Positions 20,968 through 30,059 of a stretch of 30,059 nt of DNA are shown in pieces (the first letter of the stretch is position 1; each line of letters begins with the position of its first letter). The DNA is from Bimuria novae-zelandiae CBS 107.79. Taxonomy: Eukaryota > Ascomycota > Dothideomycetes > Pleosporales > Didymosphaeriaceae. Under the pieces are notes generated by a model. It made no database searches. It was not told where the DNA came from and saw nothing but the letters and a program-made list of their open reading frames with translations. Both the position numbers and the translations under genes were made by a program. The stretch is from the NCBI GenBank assembly GCA_010015655.1, contig ML976765.1:40950-71008 (forward strand), given 5' to 3'.

Positions 20968-21825
20968 CAGCGCTGCCAACGAATCGAACAGGATCCGAAC
21001 AAGGTGCTTGTTCGTTCGTTCGGCCCATATAAAAATGTACGTACGTTCGAGACGACTCGAACAGGAGCGTCTTCGAACAGTACAACGAACGTTCGGCCGA
21101 ACGCTCGTATATATACAACCTTCCTAATTAGGAAGGAGGTTGGTGTTGTGGTCGAGAAACTGGCTGCCGTCCACCAGCTGGATGTTTTGGCCGGCATCCT
21201 TCTTGACGACGTGGTTGAGGAGACGTTTGCCTTGCCAGAGGCGGGTCCATACAATAGGAAAACGAGCTCCGGACGCTTTCAGCTTGCCGGGAAACTCATG
21301 CGTAGGAGCGACGGACTCCACTTCAGATAGCGAGCCATCCAAGCTCTTGAAGCTCTCCGCCATCGCCATGACAGCTACCGTACGCGACCCGGCATGTTAA
21401 TAGCTGTCAAATGCCAGCCGGGTTGACTAGGTCGACTAGGTCGACCGGGACGACTGCGAGCGGGTAACAAATTGATCCATAACAAGATACGCTCACGGCT
21501 GACGATGGGAAACAGTGGGAGGCACGTCGACGAGAAAACTCAAAGTTCTCTTCTCCTACAAGAACGTTGCACAAGGTAATATACGACAACGCCACGCGTG
21601 GCACAAGGCCAGCAGAACAAGGTAATACTCCACCAATTAGGACAGAATCCCCATACTAAATCGATCAAACGTAGTCCCGAACAACCGAACGTTTGGCTCT
21701 AATAATGCGTTCGTTCGAAGCTCTGTTCGACCCACCATGCCTGTTCGTTCGTTCGATCCAAAACACCAGAAAACGTCGTTCGGATCGATTGTTCGGATCT
21801 AACGTTCTGTTCGTTAGCAGCGCTG
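20968..21825. mobile_element. hAT-like non-autonomous element, 858 bp
   Basis: It begins CAGCGCTGCCAACGAA (20968-20983) and ends with the inverse of CAGCGCTGCTAACGAA (21810-21825). It is flanked on both sides by GTTTCTGG (20960-20967 and 21826-21833), an 8-bp hAT-type target duplication. Both subterminal 150-bp zones are packed with CGAAC/GTTCG motifs. It has no transposase. Removing the element and one target copy regenerates an ordinary unit of the surrounding tandem array (TTTCTGGTTCCCGG ... GCACAT), which independently supports the boundaries. Confidence 0.88.
21124..21369 (-). CDS. Small open frame inside the non-autonomous element, uncertain
   Basis: 81 codons starting MAMAESFKSLDGSLSEVESV, with a plausible ATG context (gtcATGgcg) and a TAA stop near 21124. 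I do not recognise it. It could be a captured host exon, a relic of the parental transposase, or chance. It fills the core of the element between the two CGAAC-rich ends. Confidence 0.25.
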   Translation of the reverse strand: MAMAESFKSLDGSLSEVESVAPTHEFPGKLKASGARFPIVWTRLWQGKRLLNHVVKKDAGQNIQLVDGSQFLDHNTNLLPN

Positions 21826-23172
21826 GTTTCTGGTTCCCGGAAAAACGCACATGCATTCCTTCGGAGAACATTTAAATCGCACGGATTAAAGTGCCAGGCG
21901 TAGGTCCAGCATAGATATGTCGCTTTCAAATTTTGGTTCCGCAGGAAGACAGACATATATTCGCTTTGCGACGTTTTGAATCGCGTAGATGTTCGTCCAG
22001 CCCTCAGCCCATCATCGCCATCTTCATCCTGTATTTGGTTCCAGCGAGAAGACAGACATAACTCGGCTGATTGTAAAGTTGGACCCCGCGCAGACCCCAG
22101 GTAGACCACCATGTTAAAGTTCAAGGTTGATTTTAGTTCCACCAGAAGGGCGGACATATAACCGCTTTACAACGTTTTGAATCGCACAAAGAGCCCAGGA
22201 ATCCACCATCATAGTGAATAGCGTTATTTCAAGTCCCAGAGATCCGCAGACATTCCCCCCTCCTCTTAGTCTTTAGTCCTAACCACAAACCGCACATGCC
22301 ACATCTGTTCGGAATTTTGGGTTCCAGAAGGATTGCTCAGGGGGTACAGCTTCTAAAGAAAGACGGACATGGCGTGGGGTCTCAGCTCTTTTGAAACACG
22401 GAAGGCCAGAACCGGCTATCGAATTTGAAGTGCGGCATTTTAGTCCTGGGAGAAGGAAGGCGGACATGGCTTGCCACCGGTATGGTTTTAGTCCCGGTCG
22501 CAGCGTCCAGCATGCCTATCTGCTGCGAACATTTTGAGGCCCAGGGACAAAGAAGGCAGACATAAAGTCCATCCCCGGTTCTTTTGAGTCACCCAAGGCC
22601 AGACACCGCCATGCCGCTACCCTGAAAGCTTTTGAGGACCAGAGAGAAGGAAGACAGACATGTCTGCCATCTGTAGCTTTTTTGTTCCTGGTCGCGGCGT
22701 CGAACATTTGTGTCCCCTCCAAGGTTTTAGTGCCAGGCCGGTCCGCCGCCATAAGCCATCTCGACAAGGAGTTTTGGAGGCAGGAGGAGCACATAAAATG
22801 CCTGTAAGGTACTTTTTAGTCTCCGAGGAGCGCACATCGAACTTATCGCTGATTGTTTTTAGACCAAGGCATACCACATGATGGGTCGTCGGCGTATTTT
22901 TAGTACCCCCAGCAGAGCTGTTGAAGTGTGAAGAGCACGTAGACTGCAACGTAGCGGGAGTTTATATGCCCCCAAACCGTCTGAATTATATACATTTAAA
23001 ATGTTGGTGGTGCGTATCACCATCAAAGAGAATCAAAAAGCACAAATAATACAAGTGACATTGAAGGGTATCAAGTCCCTGCAAAACCCAAAACGCCTCG
23101 TTCCGTCTACGAAAAACCTCTACTCCAAATTTCTTGTGAACTGTGAAATGTGGGAGGAGACGGGGAGGGGAA

Positions 23173-25208
23173 TTATGTTCTCCGCTCATCCATCGCGTTC
23201 CTCGCTTCGGCAGCCAACACCGCGTTCTCCCAGCTCGTTTTGTAAATGTAGAACCCTTCGATGGCGGCGACGACGCCGAGGGCAATAGCCGGACCCTAGA
23301 ATTATCATCAGTACGTAAAACTACAGCAATCAAGGTAGATAGAAGGGAAGAGGAAGTACTCACAGTCCACAACCCCCAAAGGCCCCACCCGGCACCAAAG
23401 GCTAATCCTAAACTAATCGGCATACCGATAACATAGTATGCGAATAAAGCGATATACCCACCAATCTCTTGCTTCCCTATCCCGCGCAAGATACCGTTGC
23501 AGTTCGCCTGCATAGAGTCGAAGAGCTGGAACGCCGCGCACAGCGGCAACAACGCGCTTACGAGCTCGACGACCTCGTCGTCTGGCGTGAAGAGGCGGGG
23601 GATATGATTCCGCAGCAGCGACAAGAAGAGTAGATTGAACATGCCGACTACTACGGAGAAAAAGATGGCGACCTTCGCCGCCATCTTCGCGTGCTCGTGC
23701 AGCGTCGCGCCGATGAGATTCGCAATCCGCGTCGAAGCTGCGACGGACATGGGGAACGGTATCTGAAACATAATGCCCGTGACGGAGCCCAATACCGATT
23801 GTGCAGCAAGTGTGGTAGGACCAAGCCAGCTCGACGATAACGTGAGGATCTCGAAGGCCAGGAACTCCGCGAGCACCATGATAAGTCCCGGGATCGCGAG
23901 CCGGATCATAGGACCCCAGTTCTTGAGCGCGCGCCGGTCGAAGCCGCCCCAACACTGGTAGCCGTCGACGAAGCGCACGTAGCAGAAGAGGAGGAGGGGC
24001 ATGATGTTCTCGGTTATGGCGACGGCGATGGGCGCCCCGATGAAACCCCATTCGAGACGCCACACGAAGATGTAGTTCATTAAAGCGTTGAGCGGGGCGC
24101 AGATGAGGAGGATGTACATGTTTGCGGAGAACAGGCCTTGGGCTTGCAGATAGCGTTTTCCGCTTTCGAAGGCTGCGTAGCCGGGGGCCCCGGCGATGAG
24201 GATCCGGAGATAGAGGCCAGCGAGGCGGGCGGTTTCCTTTTCGGGGACGATGCGGGAGAGGATTTGTGCTCCGAAGGCCCAGATGATTACTATGGGTATG
24301 GTTACGAGCCAGAGGAAATACAACATACGCTGCAGTTGCAGACCTACGACGTGCGGACGACCAGAGCCGTACGCTTGAGCGCAAAGTGTATCGAGCGACG
24401 TAGCGAGGCCTTGGTAAACGGCGTATCCAGTGATGCTAGCGGTCATACTGGCGAGACTGACAGCTCCAAGCTCAATCTTTCCAATGTGTCCGACTGTGAA
24501 GATGCTCGCAACCGGCAGGCTGTACTGCAGCAAGAATGTCAAGATCAACGGCGCCGAGCTCTTCAGCAAAACCTTGGTTTCCCGCTGCCACGACGTCTTC
24601 AGTCTTCCAGCGGCGACCGCCTCGTCGAATCGCTCCGCTATCGCCTTCGGCGTGTCCAGCCCCGCATATGGCAGCTCCGGATCTCCAAGGAGCGGATTCT
24701 GTTCACTCGATCCACGCCCTTCCGGGTCATTCTCGGTAGCACTCTTCGTCTTGCGGAGACCAGGTAAACTAACTTTACGCGCTATTTTTGAATAGATTCC
24801 GCTTTCGCTGCCTCTCCTAGGGTGCTTTGGTGGTAACAAGTTGTTGTCCCGAAGCAAACTGCGTTCCTGTTCGAGCATAGCCTCGCGCTCTCGTTTCGAC
24901 AAATAGCTGTGCTTCTTGTATGGCTCGTCAAGCGCATAACTCTGCGTCGGGACGCTTGAGGAAAACATGGCTGTCCCGCGCGCACCTGGGTTCATGTAGC
25001 TGGGGCGGCGGTAGGAGTTGGTCATGGAGAACTGGCGAATCGTGGACTCGCCGCTGTCTGAGTCTTCCGAGGGTGAGTTGTCATCGTCGTAGTCACGAGC
25101 AATGGCTTCTTCGGCAATCTGGGGGGAGCTTGAAAGCCCCTCCAATTGAGAGGCAATGTCTGATATAGCCCCATATTCGGTCTCGTTGTGAGATGGTGGC
25201 GGCGCCAT
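23173..25208 (-). CDS. MATE-family transporter
   Basis: MATE proteins export organic cations, drugs or toxins across membranes in exchange for protons or Na+. Exon 1 (25208-23364, exactly 615 codons) starts with about 200 hydrophilic, acidic and Ser-rich residues (including NPLLGDPELPYAGL). About 12 transmembrane segments follow, from WQRETKVLLKSSAPLILTF (about residue 207) on, with typical MATE stretches SLPVASIFTVGHIGKIELGA, YGSGRPHVVG and NGILRGIGKQEIGGYIAL. An intron at 23363-23296 (68 bp; GTGAGT, branch TACTGAT, acceptor TTCTAG) joins GLWGLWT to GPAIALGVVAAIEGFYIYKT. The protein ends MDERRT with TAA at 23175-23173, 655 residues in all, normal for fungal members. Reading through the intron would give an unrelated basic tail, so the spliced form is preferred. 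Vacuolar or plasma-membrane location cannot be told from sequence. Confidence 0.94.
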
Positions 25209-25928
25209 GATGCTGGCGTGCTGGCGGGGTTATTCGGGCGTCGCACCGTCGCACTGAGCAAACACCCGTCGGCCCTGTGGAACCAGTAAAGCAGCGTGAG
25301 AATTCGATTGAAGAGAAGAAGTCGGAAAATAAGGAACAAGATGTCAAGTTTTACGTAGGCGGCAAGTGGGGACTCCCGTGTGAACTAGACTTTAAGGTGC
25401 AGCTGTAGCTCGATGCGGCAGCTGCGCAGTTCTTGCACTTACTGCAGCTCTCCGCCCTTTTCTTTGACGCATCGCATGCAAGTCGAGCTCCAGGCAACTC
25501 GACAACAGTGACTCACCTCCAGTCGCTCTTCACCGGCTGTTCATCGCTGTGCCATCAAACCTGAGATGGTGTGCAGTCATCTGCGAAAAGCTAAAAATTG
25601 ATAGTGCGGAACGTGCTCCGATAGGCGATGTCGGGTGGGATACGGCGACCAGAACGGGCCAAGAGATGACATAGTGTGCGGGTGCGGAGCTGCGGGATTC
25701 GCAAGCAGGAAGCCGTGGCTTAGGAAGACGGTTTGGTGTGTGCGGTAGAAAGACTTTTAGCCGTTGACCGACTTGTCGTGCAACCATGCAGAACACGCCG
25801 TGTCTACACAGTACGACGCTTCTCGAAGGGCGATCCATTTACAGCCCACAGGGCGGATCTGGTATCTTCCAATCGTGGAAGGTGCTACTCATTCGGGACA
25901 TGGAACAACAGTACATTGTGGAAGTTGG
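25209..25928. other. Intergenic region between MATE and PQ-loop genes
   Basis: It holds the MATE promoter and the 3' end of the PQ-loop gene. The short frames are shadows without motifs. Confidence 0.5.
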
Positions 25929-26898
25929 CTATCTACCACCGCTGCCAATAAGCGGCGTCTGCTCATCGTCTCCTCCAGGAACCACGCCATGCCCGTTGGC
26001 AACCGTACCGCTCCCGGATTTTCTAGCTTGCCTACCCCTCCATATAAACCAAAGACTCATCGCGAGGAGAACGCCCTGCAACAGCCCTGTGAATATGAAC
26101 AGCCCCCACGCACTCCAGCCGCCCGGTCCTAGTCTTACAGCTAGACTCGCCGCAAAGACGAAACTTCCGGGAGTTTGGATGATCATCATGGGCACCGACA
26201 AGCTACCCGTCTCCTGCAACTTCCACGTAGTTATGATCTGAGGGATGTATTGTATAGCAGCGAGCGTGGTCGCTAGCAAGCCCAGAAAGTTGGCCCATGC
26301 CCGGATATGGGACGGTGCGGCGTAGGCGAAGATGACGGAGCCGAGGAAAGCGAAAACGAAGAAGGTGAGGGAAAGGGCAAGGACGATTACGGCTTCCTTC
26401 CAAGTGGGAAGGTTCGCGCCTTCCTCGTCGGCGCTGCGTGGGAAGAAGACGAGGAAGAGGAGCATGCTGTTCTCCGTCAATAGCCGGGACAAATATAGAC
26501 ACGGCGATGCTTACATGAAGAAGAAACACGTCCACTGCACGCCGATCTGTGCGATGCCTAGCAGAGCTGCCGCGCATGGGAATCTCCCAATCTCACTACA
26601 GCAGGCCATGTCCCGGGTGCTCTCAGGCAGTGTGAGGATGTTTGCTATGCTAGCTGTACCGGAGACGAAGCCTAGCAGGACAAATAGTGGGCTTAGGCCA
26701 CGCGACGAGCGGAGCATTATAATCTTTACATGTTGTGGGAGGTACGAGACGAGGATGCCGACGAGAATAAAGCTTGAGACAAGCCGTCAGCTACGCCTTT
26801 CGAGCAGGCGGTTGTAGTGAGACTCACACCGAGATGGAGAAGTTGGCTACGTCGGGATGCTCCAGCTCCCGACATCGTGCAGAATCTGTAGGTAGCAT
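25929..26898 (-). CDS. PQ-loop repeat membrane protein
   Basis: Three exons. Exon 1 is 26898-26828 (starts MLPTDSARC). Intron 1 is 26827-26773 (55 bp, GTGAGT...TCAAG). Exon 2 is 26772-26515. Intron 2 is 26514-26467 (48 bp, GTAAGC...AACAG). Exon 3 is 26466-25929. The coding total is 867 bp, 288 residues. Two PQ-loop motifs are visible: SYLPQHVKIIMLRSSRGLSP in the first half and YIPQIITTWKLQETGSLSV in the second. About seven hydrophobic segments and a hydrophilic Gly/Asp-rich C-terminal tail (ending QTPLIGSGGR) complete it. PQ-loop proteins are SWEET/MtN3- and cystinosin-related transporters or scramblase-associated factors, often in vacuole, lysosome or Golgi membranes; the substrate here is unknown. 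It is divergently transcribed from PEX12 with only 221 bp between the start codons. Confidence 0.9.
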
Positions 26899-27119
26899 GT
26901 CTGTGGTGGTGTTGAAGAGCATCGACGCGTCCCGAAGGCTGATGCTGCAGCCACTGGAGCTTGTGACGTTGAGGCGCCAACTGCAGCCGAACGCGACTTC
27001 CTGTTCCGATGCCTTATGCCTCGGCCTCGGCCCAACGCGCCTTCTTCACGACCGCCGCGCGCGCAATACACATTACACATGCAGTCCTGTTCATTTTTTC
27101 TGCTCAATCCCCCGCCATC
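26899..27119. promoter_or_regulatory. Shared bidirectional promoter of the PQ-loop and PEX12 genes
   Basis: Only 221 bp separate the two start codons, so both promoters and 5' leaders must lie here. The PEX12 side is C/T-rich before the start (gctcaatcccccgccatcATG). No specific transcription-factor site is claimed. Confidence 0.6.
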
Positions 27120-28511
27120 ATGGAGTTTCTGCCCAGCCTTCAGCATGGCATAGATGATCTAAAGCCTTCCCTGTTCGAACTCCTCTCCGAGCAACAACTT
27201 GCGTCGCTCCTTCCGCCCTCGCTCCGCTATCTCCTCGCCGTCTCCACGCACCGCTACCCTCGCTATCTGCTACCAGTCCTCAACTCCTTCGATGAGGCGT
27301 ACGCGCTGGTCATGCTGCTCGTCGAGCGGCACTTTCTGCGTACATATGGTGGCTCGTTCACGGAAAACTTCTACGGCTTGAAGCGCGCCAAAGTGCTGCG
27401 GGTCAAAGGCGGGGAGATACCGCGCGCACAGTTGGGCGCCAGCGATAGCGTGCGGGAAGCTGTAAGGCTCGGAGAAGGGGACATTTGGCAGAATTTGGCG
27501 GTGCTCGTGGGCTTGCCATGGCTGAAGCGCAAACTGGACGAGGGGTACGACATCCATGCAGCGCACTCCAACATCCTCGGTGCTGGATACAACCGAGAAA
27601 GAGACGGTCTCAGACCAGGTGCAACCATCAAAGAGCGCTTGCTATTCTACTACAAGTGGTTCCTGCGAAACATCTATCCCAGCGTCAACGCCGCCTACTA
27701 TTTCTCCTTAATAGTCTTCAACATGGCGTACCTGTTCGACGGGACCAAGTACTCCTCACCCTTTCTGTGGCTCATTGGGACGCGGATACGGAGGCTAGGC
27801 GAGGCCGACCACAAGGCCATTGCGTTGGCGACCCAGCCGACGAAAGTCGGGCCGGCGCGACCTGGGGAGGGCGGCTCCATGTTCACGCCAAGAAACATCG
27901 CACGCAACATCAAGCCGCGATTACTTTCATCTCTGAAGATTCTATTACCGACGAGCATATTCGCGCTGAAATTTCTGGAGTGGTGGTATGCTTCCGACTT
28001 TGCGCGTCAGCTGTCACGGAAAGCTGCCGAGAATATTGAACTACCACCACCGGTGCTTCCTAGCCTGCCTCCTTCGACCAAACGGGATCCCTCCAAAGAA
28101 GCATCGGCAGATGAGAAGCAGCGACCTTCGTCGTTGGAGAAGAGTAAGCGAATTGACCCTCCTATGTCGTCGTCCACGCTTCTGCCCATCTTCACGGTAC
28201 CCATTCCCGCTGATTCGCATCTGTGTCCCATTTGCACAACTCCAATTGTCACCGCTACTGCATCACCTACCGGGTTCGTATATTGCTACAAGTGCATCCA
28301 CCAGTGGGTCGAGGGCTCGCACGAACGCCAAGTAGCATTCATGGAGGGCGCCGCAGGCTTCAAAAGCGAGAACGGGGAAGATAAAGAGGAGGGATGGGAG
28401 AAGGAAGAAGGAAGCCGAGAGGGTCGCTGGGAAAGTGGAAAGGGGAGAGATGCCATCACGGGAAGGAAGATGCTTGGCGGCACGGAAGCATTGCGGCGTG
28501 TCGTCGTGTAA
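27120..28511 (+). CDS. PEX12: Peroxin-12, RING-type component of the peroxisomal ubiquitin ligase
   Basis: Pex12 forms, with Pex2 and Pex10, the membrane complex that ubiquitinates the import receptor Pex5 so it can be recycled from the peroxisome. The 463-residue intronless frame starts [20 protein letters not shown], matching the family N-terminus. Upstream in-frame sequence to 27009 is leader. Family landmarks are the conserved [20 protein letters not shown] and ENFYGLKR block, hydrophobic membrane helices ([37 protein letters not shown]) and the C-terminal incomplete RING. The RING has Cys369, Cys372, Cys389 and Cys392 (CPIC ... YCYKC) and no second Cys/His set, as expected since Pex12 binds a single zinc. 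The end, [18 protein letters not shown], also fits. An acidic and Lys-rich low-complexity insert (about residues 415-445) precedes the end. It is convergent with the SDR gene, 124 bp apart. Confidence 0.95.
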   Translation: MEFLPSLQHGIDDLKPSLFELLSEQQLASLLPPSLRYLLAVSTHRYPRYLLPVLNSFDEAYALVMLLVERHFLRTYGGSFTENFYGLKRAKVLRVKGGEIPRAQLGASDSVREAVRLGEGDIWQNLAVLVGLPWLKRKLDEGYDIHAAHSNILGAGYNRERDGLRPGATIKERLLFYYKWFLRNIYPSVNAAYYFSLIVFNMAYLFDGTKYSSPFLWLIGTRIRRLGEADHKAIALATQPTKVGPARPGEGGSMFTPRNIARNIKPRLLSSLKILLPTSIFALKFLEWWYASDFARQLSRKAAENIELPPPVLPSLPPSTKRDPSKEASADEKQRPSSLEKSKRIDPPMSSSTLLPIFTVPIPADSHLCPICTTPIVTATASPTGFVYCYKCIHQWVEGSHERQVAFMEGAAGFKSENGEDKEEGWEKEEGSREGRWESGKGRDAITGRKMLGGTEALRRVVV

Positions 28512-28635
28512 CGAAAGAAATGCCCATCATCGACATATCTTCGTGGTCATGTTGAACAATACCGACTTCGAATCTCCCATACAAAAACAAGATACCCAAA
28601 TCCAAGTTTCAATATTGAATGATACGATCAGAAGG

Positions 28636-29541
28636 CTACTCGGTGAAGTACTTCCCATTCCTCATATCGTCGAGAAGCTCCCGGTGTACTGGAGTCCAGG
28701 CCAACACCTTCTTTGTCTGCTCACTCGACACTAGATTGTCAATCCCCACCACGAAACCTATCCACCCAAAATGTTCAGCAGCCTTATCTTCTCGTATCGA
28801 AACAACAGGCACCCCGAGCTTCTGGCCTATAACCGCGGCGATGTCTTTCATATGCACGCCTCCCTCTGCAATGGCATGCAATATGGAGCCAGCCGCTACT
28901 TTTCGCTCCACGGTTAGCCTATAAGCAACCGCGGCATCTTGCAAATGGACAGCAGGCCAGCGGTTTGCTCCTTCCCCAACATACGCGGATACACCCTTTT
29001 CGCGAGCTGTCGAGATTAGAATGGGAATGAACATCTTGTCTCCGTCACCGTGCACCACAGGTGCAAGGCGCATAACTGCCACCCGGATGTTTCTCTCCTT
29101 TGCTAACCTCTTCGCAAATTCCTCGCTTTGTCCTCGCACAGATAGCGGTCCAGGTTGGGGTTCGTGCGCATCGTCCTCAGTACCCACACGCCCGTAGGGC
29201 AGCAACATCGTGCCGCTTGTCATGATCAGCGGGCGGTCCGATCCTTCCAGTCCCGAAGCTAACGCTCCAATGGCCGCCTTATCTGTCTCAACCGCGGCGG
29301 CATAGTTGGCAAAATCGTGTATGAAGGCAAGATGGATGACAGCATCTGAAGCGGCGGCGCATTCTTTGAGCGCCTCGAGGTCGGCAAGTGAACCCTTGTG
29401 GACCTCGGCACCGAGTGTCGTGAGGGTTTTGGCAGCGTCGTCGGAGCGGGCCAGCGCCAGAACGGTGTGTCCAGCGGAGAGGAGCTCTTGGACGATGGCT
29501 TTGCCGACGAACCCTGAGGCGCCGGTGACGAAGATGCGCAT
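28636..29541 (-). CDS. Atypical extended SDR / NAD-dependent epimerase-like protein
   Basis: 301 residues, no intron. The N-terminal Rossmann motif is TGASGFVG (residues 7-14), followed by VLALARSDDAAKTLTTLGAE, a KGSLADLEAL segment and AVIHLAFIHDF, typical of extended short-chain dehydrogenases that bind NAD(P). The C-terminal half has VSAYVGEGANRWPAVHLQDA and AIAEGGVHMKDIAAVIG, shared with a bacterial and fungal epimerase-like subfamily. The canonical catalytic YxxxK is not present where expected after MTSGTMLLPYG, so this belongs to an atypical SDR group; the substrate is unknown. It is probably cytosolic. The ATG at 29541 directly precedes the Rossmann strand (MRIFVTGAS). It is intact and has no relic features. 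Confidence 0.92.
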   Translation of the reverse strand: MRIFVTGASGFVGKAIVQELLSAGHTVLALARSDDAAKTLTTLGAEVHKGSLADLEALKECAAASDAVIHLAFIHDFANYAAAVETDKAAIGALASGLEGSDRPLIMTSGTMLLPYGRVGTEDDAHEPQPGPLSVRGQSEEFAKRLAKERNIRVAVMRLAPVVHGDGDKMFIPILISTAREKGVSAYVGEGANRWPAVHLQDAAVAYRLTVERKVAAGSILHAIAEGGVHMKDIAAVIGQKLGVPVVSIREDKAAEHFGWIGFVVGIDNLVSSEQTKKVLAWTPVHRELLDDMRNGKYFTE

Positions 29542-30059
29542 AGCGAAGTGGCGTGATGGAGTTGAAACAATTTATTGTGGTCTCATCGAGTGCTTTCGCG
29601 GGGATACCCTCTGGGGATGTTAATTTGGTCTCCACGCTACCGGCTTGCAGGAGAGACAATACGCTACGAGCTCGACCTATGCGGACAAAAACTTTACACT
29701 CTTATACAAACCGTTCAACTTGCTGAGACGCCACTACAGCCGTTTCTCCCTCCCTCGTCCGGACTTTCCCTCTGGAGATAGCGGTCCCTCCAGCGGAGGC
29801 TACAGGGATCTCCAGCACTCACGTGATGCTGACATATCAAAGCACATCCACGACGAGCTTCGGGATCTTTAGGATGGAGTTGATTCGCGTAGTTTGGGAG
29901 TACAAGAACGATGCTGAGATATTAATAACTTGGCTTTTCATAAAAGGTCCTATAGTGGAAAAACTCTAAGCTAGCGCATGGGGTTCCGAGACACCCGGGG
30001 ATATGAGACACCGCGCAGAAATCCTCCACCCTTCAAAAAATCGCGATATCTCCACATCC
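29542..30059. other. Upstream flank of the SDR gene to the window end
   Basis: No gene recognised. The short plus-strand frames at 29575-29872 have no motif. Confidence 0.45.

Larger units (their letters stand above)
20131..22920. repeat. Degenerate 42-50-bp tandem array
   Basis: Units consist of 17-18 variable bases, a core TTTTRGTCCC(A)G, a short purine- or GC-rich spacer, and (G)ACAT. Clear cores begin at 20131, 20572, 20708, 20752, 21931, 22033, 22131, 22271, 22438, 22486, 22532, 22582, 22630, 22680, 22725, 22772, 22814 and 22857. In the best-preserved part (22468-22879) the unit lengths are 46, 50, 49, 49, 46, 45, 42, 43 and 42 bp. Elsewhere some units are nearly unrecognisable. Read on the minus strand each unit begins with ATG, followed by codons such as MSVFLLSGPQK or MSAFFVPGPQN. 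Frames run through several units, but no protein family is recognisable and there is no conserved reading phase. Confidence 0.75.

Noticed and set aside
20131..22920. CRISPR-like array
   Set aside because: Units are too degenerate, the spacers are not unique fixed-length inserts, and the organism is a fungus.
22279..22949. Minus-strand frames in the degenerate array as a multi-repeat protein gene
   Set aside because: Unit length varies between 42 and 50 bp, so the frame is not conserved between units, and no start-to-stop gene model spans the array.
22986..23172. Open extension of the MATE frame to 22986
   Set aside because: The extension exists only if the 68-bp intron at 23363-23296 is read through; it gives a basic, non-conserved tail, while the spliced frame matches the family end.
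23413..24384. Minus-strand 323-codon Arg/His-rich frame
   Set aside because: It is an off-frame shadow of the MATE coding sequence, with the composition expected of GC-rich antiphase reading.
27009..27119. Upstream start for PEX12
   Set aside because: Family similarity begins at MEFLPSL (27120). The 37 extra residues could look like a targeting signal, but they overlap the short divergent promoter.

Overview
The window looks like chromosomal DNA of a filamentous ascomycete (Pezizomycotina; a dothideomycete is my guess, not proven). The grounds are short GT-AG introns of 48-81 bp with CTRAY-like branch sites, HET-type and patatin-type genes, hAT and Fot1/pogo transposons, and decay dominated by C-to-T and G-to-A changes at CpA/TpG, the signature of repeat-induced point mutation (RIP).

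The window has two parts. Positions 1 to about 22.95 kb are an accessory, gene-poor, repeat-scarred region. It holds a broken HET-domain gene (757-3039), a possible Cys-rich small gene (3477-4112, minus), a relic C2H2 zinc-finger gene (4867-5523, minus), a 14-bp minisatellite (6381-6478), a broken gene for an acidic/Lys-rich protein (7262-8373, minus), an intact DUF4202 gene (9136-9789) and a small charged helical protein (9937-10164, minus). Next comes a large four-exon gene on the minus strand (18494 to 10704) for a zinc-finger / P-loop GTPase-like / RING-like / patatin phospholipase protein. A 3191-bp hAT element (12454-15644) with a perfect 8-bp target duplication splits it between its two catalytic residues. 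Beyond it lie a RIP-saturated Fot1/pogo relic (about 19097-20064) and a long degenerate minisatellite of 42-50 bp units (20131-22920), itself interrupted by an 858-bp hAT-like non-autonomous element (20968-21825).

From 22.95 kb to the right end is ordinary housekeeping sequence: a MATE-family transporter (minus), a PQ-loop membrane protein (minus) divergent from the peroxin PEX12 (plus), and an atypical SDR/epimerase (minus) convergent with PEX12. All four are intact.

The strongest signals are (1) the GTPase-RING-patatin architecture, which resembles fungal incompatibility or immune-receptor proteins, (2) the exact hAT insertion whose removal restores a 1466-codon frame, (3) RIP confined to the 3' half of that hAT element, and (4) the degenerate array with its nested hAT-like insertion.
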